Positions 61,232 through 64,000 of a stretch of DNA of 64,000 nucleotides are shown here, piece by piece; position 1 is the first letter of the stretch, and the number at the start of each line of letters is the position of its first letter. This stretch comes from Alkalispirillum mobile (GTDB taxonomy: Bacteria; Pseudomonadota; Gammaproteobacteria; Nitrococcales; Halorhodospiraceae). The notes below the pieces were generated by a model that saw only the letters and a list, made by a program, of their open reading frames with translations, did not search any database and was not told where the DNA came from. The DNA lies in contig NZ_RCDA01000003.1 in assembly GCF_003664325.1 (NCBI RefSeq), positions 186,001 through 250,000 on the forward strand, written 5' to 3'. The translations under genes and the position numbers were made by a program.

Positions 61232-62013
61232 TCCGACGAGTCCTGGGCTATGGCGGTTGGGCACTCGTGGCGCTGGCCGCGTGGGCCTTCTTTCTGGTCT
61301 GGCACTGGCCTGCGGGCATGGCGTTGGCGATGTCCGAGCGCCAGGGTTGGCTGCCCCCGGGCGCGGAATGGGGCACCGTGACCGGCTCCATCTGGTCGGG
61401 TGCCATCAACTCGCCGGCTTGGCAGGGCTGGGAGGCAGACGAACTGGCCTGGTCCGTTACCCCGGCACGCCTGCTGCGCGGAGAGATGGGCCTGGCCTTC
61501 CGCTTGAACGACGAGGGGGGCCGCGTCCACGGACAGGCCTGGCTCAATCCGTCCGGCGCCACCTTGCGTGATGTGCGGGTGGAACTGGACGGGGCGACAC
61601 TTGCCGAGCGCCTGGGCGAGGGTGCTATGGGGCCGGTGGCCCTTGGTGGTACCTTTCGGGGCGAGGTTCGGGAGGCGGCGCTCACCCCGGAAGGCCAACT
61701 CCGGCACCTGGATGCCCGCATGGCCTGGCACGACGCGGCCGTGGATGCGCCGATGGCCATGGCGCTGGGGGACCTTTCCGGTGATTTCGCCGGTGCAGAC
61801 GGGCAGATCGAGGGGCAGTTACAGGATCATGGTGGCCCATTGCGCCTGGAGGCAACCGTGTCGATAGACCCAAACATGCGCTGGCAGATGGAAGGGCACC
61901 TGGGTGCCCGCGAGATGGCTGACGACGCGTTGCCCCAGGCCTTGGAGATGACTGGGCAGCGGAATGCCGACGGCCTGTACCCGGTACGACTGCAAGGGCA
62001 GGTTATGCCATGA
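61228..62013 (+). CDS. gspN: type II secretion protein GspN
   Basis: 261-residue accessory protein with an N-terminal helix (GGWALVALAAWAFFLVW), then a beta-rich periplasmic domain with repeated WQG-like strands (VTGSIWSGAINSPAWQGW, LAWSVTPARLLRGEM). GspN is present in only part of type II systems and its mechanism is not settled. It overlaps gspM and the DUF432 gene by 4 nt. Confidence 0.88.
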   Translation: MIRRVLGYGGWALVALAAWAFFLVWHWPAGMALAMSERQGWLPPGAEWGTVTGSIWSGAINSPAWQGWEADELAWSVTPARLLRGEMGLAFRLNDEGGRVHGQAWLNPSGATLRDVRVELDGATLAERLGEGAMGPVALGGTFRGEVREAALTPEGQLRHLDARMAWHDAAVDAPMAMALGDLSGDFAGADGQIEGQLQDHGGPLRLEATVSIDPNMRWQMEGHLGAREMADDALPQALEMTGQRNADGLYPVRLQGQVMP

Positions 62014-62828
62014 GCCCGGAGGGCGGTAAAGACAATCCCACCCTTCGCTGGTACGGCGATTTCCAGATCGCCGAGGGCTTCACCCGGGTGTGGGCTGTCG
62101 GCCCCATGCGCCTGCGTGTTCACCACGGCCACAACGAATGGCGCTTGCTCCGCGAGCAGGACCCGGACCCGTGGCTGGAGCGTTTCGAACTGGATTACAG
62201 CGACGACCCGGCCCTGGTCCCGGACGGGGATAAGCTGCAGCGGGTGGTCCTCGCCACCCCAGAAGCCCGGGTGCACCTGGAGTTGCGCACCGCGGACCGT
62301 TCCGTGGTCTCCCGCCCGGTCAGCCCCCTGTCGGTGCCGGGGCACGAGTCAGTGCGGGTGTACGTGTCCACACCGGTCTGGGTCAGAGTGACGCTGGGCG
62401 AGCAGCACCACCTGATGCTCGAGCAGCCCAGCTACCGGCTCTCTGACACCTGGTTCGGTCCCAACAACATGGAAGGCGAGATCTGCTACGCCACCCGCAG
62501 CCGGTTTCGACTCGCCCTGTCGGAGCAGGTGCGCTCACCCTCGCGCATCATTACCCCGGTACAGATTCGCAACCAGGCCGATGACCCGCTGGTGCTGGAC
62601 CGGTTGAACGTCCCCATGCCCTGGCTGCCCCTCTACGGTGACGCCGATGCCCACCTGTGGACGCCCGAGGTCAGCCTGGTCCGGCGCGAGGATGGTGATC
62701 TGGCCGAGCTGCGTTTCAAGGACCAGCCGCCCAGGGAGTGTGGCGGTGCCACCCGGCTGAGCTCCGCCCGCCACTCCGGGCGGCAGCACACCGTCTTCCG
62801 AGCCTTCACCGACCTGCTGAGGAGCTGA
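62010..62828 (+). CDS. DUF432 family protein
   Basis: 272-residue protein without signal peptide or membrane helix: LRWYGDFQIAEGFTRVWAVGPM, then TPVWVRVTLG, YRLSDTWFGPNNMEGEICYA and ITPVQIRNQADDPLVLDRLNVPMP. These segments fit DUF432, an uncharacterised family often encoded beside mechanosensitive channels, as here. It overlaps gspN and the MscS gene, so it belongs to the same transcript. Confidence 0.85.
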   Translation: MSPEGGKDNPTLRWYGDFQIAEGFTRVWAVGPMRLRVHHGHNEWRLLREQDPDPWLERFELDYSDDPALVPDGDKLQRVVLATPEARVHLELRTADRSVVSRPVSPLSVPGHESVRVYVSTPVWVRVTLGEQHHLMLEQPSYRLSDTWFGPNNMEGEICYATRSRFRLALSEQVRSPSRIITPVQIRNQADDPLVLDRLNVPMPWLPLYGDADAHLWTPEVSLVRREDGDLAELRFKDQPPRECGGATRLSSARHSGRQHTVFRAFTDLLRS

Positions 62829-63691
62829 TGGACACCTGGTTCAGCACCATTGCCCAGTTTTTCACCGCCGGTCCCGGGGGCAACCTGATCCAGGCCGCCC
62901 TCATCCTGGTGGGCGGCTTCCTCATCGGGCGCATCCTCGCCAACCTGGTCGGTCGCGTGCCCGCCACGCACCTGGACCGGCACATGGGGCTGCTCCTGCG
63001 CCGGGTCATCTTCTACGGCATCCTGCTGCTCGCCTTCACTTCGGCCCTGCACCAGATGGGCTTCAAGCTTGGCGTGCTACTGGGCGCTGCCGGCATCATC
63101 TCGGTGGCCATCGGCTTCGCCTCGCAGACCTCCGCGTCCAACCTCATCAGCGGGCTCTTCCTGGTCTGGGAGCGGCCATTTTCGGTGGGGGATACCATCC
63201 GTGTCGGCACCACGGTGGGCGAGGTGGTCTCCATTGACCTGCTCTCCGTAAAGCTGCGCACGTTCGACAACCTCTTCGTGCGCCTGCCCAACGAGACGTT
63301 GATCAAGACCGAGATGACCAACCTGTCGCGCTTCCCGATCCGGCGGCTCGACCTGCAGATCGGCGTGGCCTACAAGGAGGACATCAAGCGCGTCCGCAAG
63401 GTGCTGGACGAGGTGGCCACCGCCAACCCGCTCTGTCTGGAAGAGCCCAAGCCCCAGTTTCTGTTCCTGGGCTTCGGCGACTCGGCGCTCAACCTGCAGT
63501 TCAACGTCTGGGCGCAGCGCGAGAACTTTCTGGAGATGCGCAACAGTCTCCAGATCGAGATCAAGGAGGCCTTCGACCGCGAGGGCATAGAGATCCCCTT
63601 CCCCCACCGCACCCTTTACGCCGGCAGCGTCACCGACCCCTTCCCGGTCCAGGTGGTGGACCGGGCCGGCGGTGATCGCGACAATCCGTAA
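62828..63691 (+). CDS. MscS family mechanosensitive ion channel
   Basis: 287-residue small-conductance mechanosensitive channel with three helices: the pore-lining GVLLGAAGIISVAIGFASQTSASNLISG segment, then the beta domain RPFSVGDTIRVGTTVGEVVSIDLL and a cytoplasmic alpha/beta vestibule. Such channels release solutes during osmotic downshift. Start ATG 62828 overlaps the DUF432 stop (TGATG). Frame extends upstream as shadow only. Likely an osmotic safety function tied by transcription to the secretion operon. Confidence 0.93.
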   Translation: MDTWFSTIAQFFTAGPGGNLIQAALILVGGFLIGRILANLVGRVPATHLDRHMGLLLRRVIFYGILLLAFTSALHQMGFKLGVLLGAAGIISVAIGFASQTSASNLISGLFLVWERPFSVGDTIRVGTTVGEVVSIDLLSVKLRTFDNLFVRLPNETLIKTEMTNLSRFPIRRLDLQIGVAYKEDIKRVRKVLDEVATANPLCLEEPKPQFLFLGFGDSALNLQFNVWAQRENFLEMRNSLQIEIKEAFDREGIEIPFPHRTLYAGSVTDPFPVQVVDRAGGDRDNP

Positions 63692-63810
63692 CCGCACCGC
63701 CACTTGCATAACGCGCTGCACTGCAACATCCTGTCCCTTGAATACCCGGCCGCGGGCATGGCTTCGCCGTGCCACTACACTGGCGGACAGGCGGAACAGG
63801 AGGCGGCACC

Positions 63811-64000
63811 ATGACACGCGAAGTGGTTGAATCCAGTGATACCGGACGTGGCGCACACCCCTTCGACCGGCTGATGCACGCCAGCATGGGCCGGATCACC
63901 GGAGGGCTCTCGCCGGCGGCCCTGGGGCTGGCCTACGCCGACTGGGCCATACACATGAGCATCTCCCCCGGGCGCCAGGTCGAGCTGGTGGAGAAGGCCT
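63811..64000 (+). CDS. poly-beta-hydroxybutyrate polymerase, N-terminal part (3' end outside window)
   Basis: The first 63 residues, including FDRLMHASMGRITGGLSP, AALGLAYADWAIHMSISPGRQVEL, match the N-terminus of PhaC-type polymerases that make polyhydroxybutyrate storage granules. The catalytic Cys, Asp and His would lie beyond the window end, so the class cannot be decided. ATG 63811 follows AGGAGG at 63798-63803. The 119-nt gap after mscS has a GGCATGG/CCGTGCC hairpin (near 63754-63772) and presumably the promoter. Confidence 0.7.
   Translation, partial: MTREVVESSDTGRGAHPFDRLMHASMGRITGGLSPAALGLAYADWAIHMSISPGRQVELVEKA

Overview
The window is GC-rich, densely packed gammaproteobacterial chromosome. 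The acidic proteome, the gene orders spoT-ridA-recG and ubiC-ubiA, a bicarbonate uptake cluster and a PHB polymerase start at the right edge suggest a haloalkaliphilic member of the Ectothiorhodospiraceae (Alkalilimnicola/Halorhodospira-like). This placement is inference from gene content, not from a database match. I found no tRNA, rRNA, CRISPR array, transposase or prophage. Antisense reading frames of several hundred codons are common here because of the base composition and have been left out.

Layout. 1-5.9 kb: housekeeping genes (3' end of spoT, ridA, recG, ubiC, ubiA, comF on the minus strand). 5.9-10.8 kb: biotin operon bioB-bioF-bioH-bioC, without bioD, behind a recognisable BirA-type operator and a 202-bp imperfect palindrome; then a MAPEG protein and a DUF2007 zinc-ribbon protein. 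10.8-14.5 kb: a two-gene signalling unit, a hybrid histidine kinase with a c-type haem motif in its sensor and an HD-GYP response regulator. 14.6-18.4 kb: an ABC-F ATPase, a CHAD protein and an orphan ParA-like ATPase. 18.4-20.4 kb: sbtA-sbtB facing a beta-carbonic anhydrase, a compact inorganic-carbon uptake module. 20.5-23.0 kb: two Slp-type lipoproteins, an isochorismatase-family hydrolase and a REC-Hpt protein.

23.0-35.2 kb: a chemosensory operon headed by a good FliA (sigma-28) promoter: STAS, cheY, cheA, cheW, a ParA-family ATPase, a soluble PAS-HAMP receptor ending in EWEEF, cheR, cheD, cheB, a second receptor-like membrane protein with a CheZ-like motif, a second STAS protein and a REC-PP2C-HATPase protein of HsbR type. 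It resembles the Che2/F7 class of pathway with a positioning ATPase and a partner-switch output added.

35.3-45.7 kb: an FKBP isomerase, an HDOD protein, a DUF2189 membrane protein, class I fumarase, TspO, an orphan HipB-type repressor, rdgC, a tesA-type esterase divergent from a YbbA/YbbP ABC exporter. 45.7-47.7 kb: an AT-richer island with a strongly structured, attenuator-like leader just upstream of an unknown acidic lipoprotein gene. 47.7-63.7 kb: a TPR lipoprotein, then a type II secretion operon gspCDEFGHIJ-subtilase-gspKLMN that continues by stop/start overlap into a DUF432 protein and an MscS channel. The start of a PHB polymerase gene closes the window.

The points most worth following up are the receptor-like protein with the CheZ-type D-x-x-x-Q motif, the ParA/cytoplasmic-receptor pair with an optional internal start, the CHAD/ParA pair, the subtilase with a CFI-box C-terminus inside the secretion operon, and the structured leader RNA at 46.24-46.37 kb.
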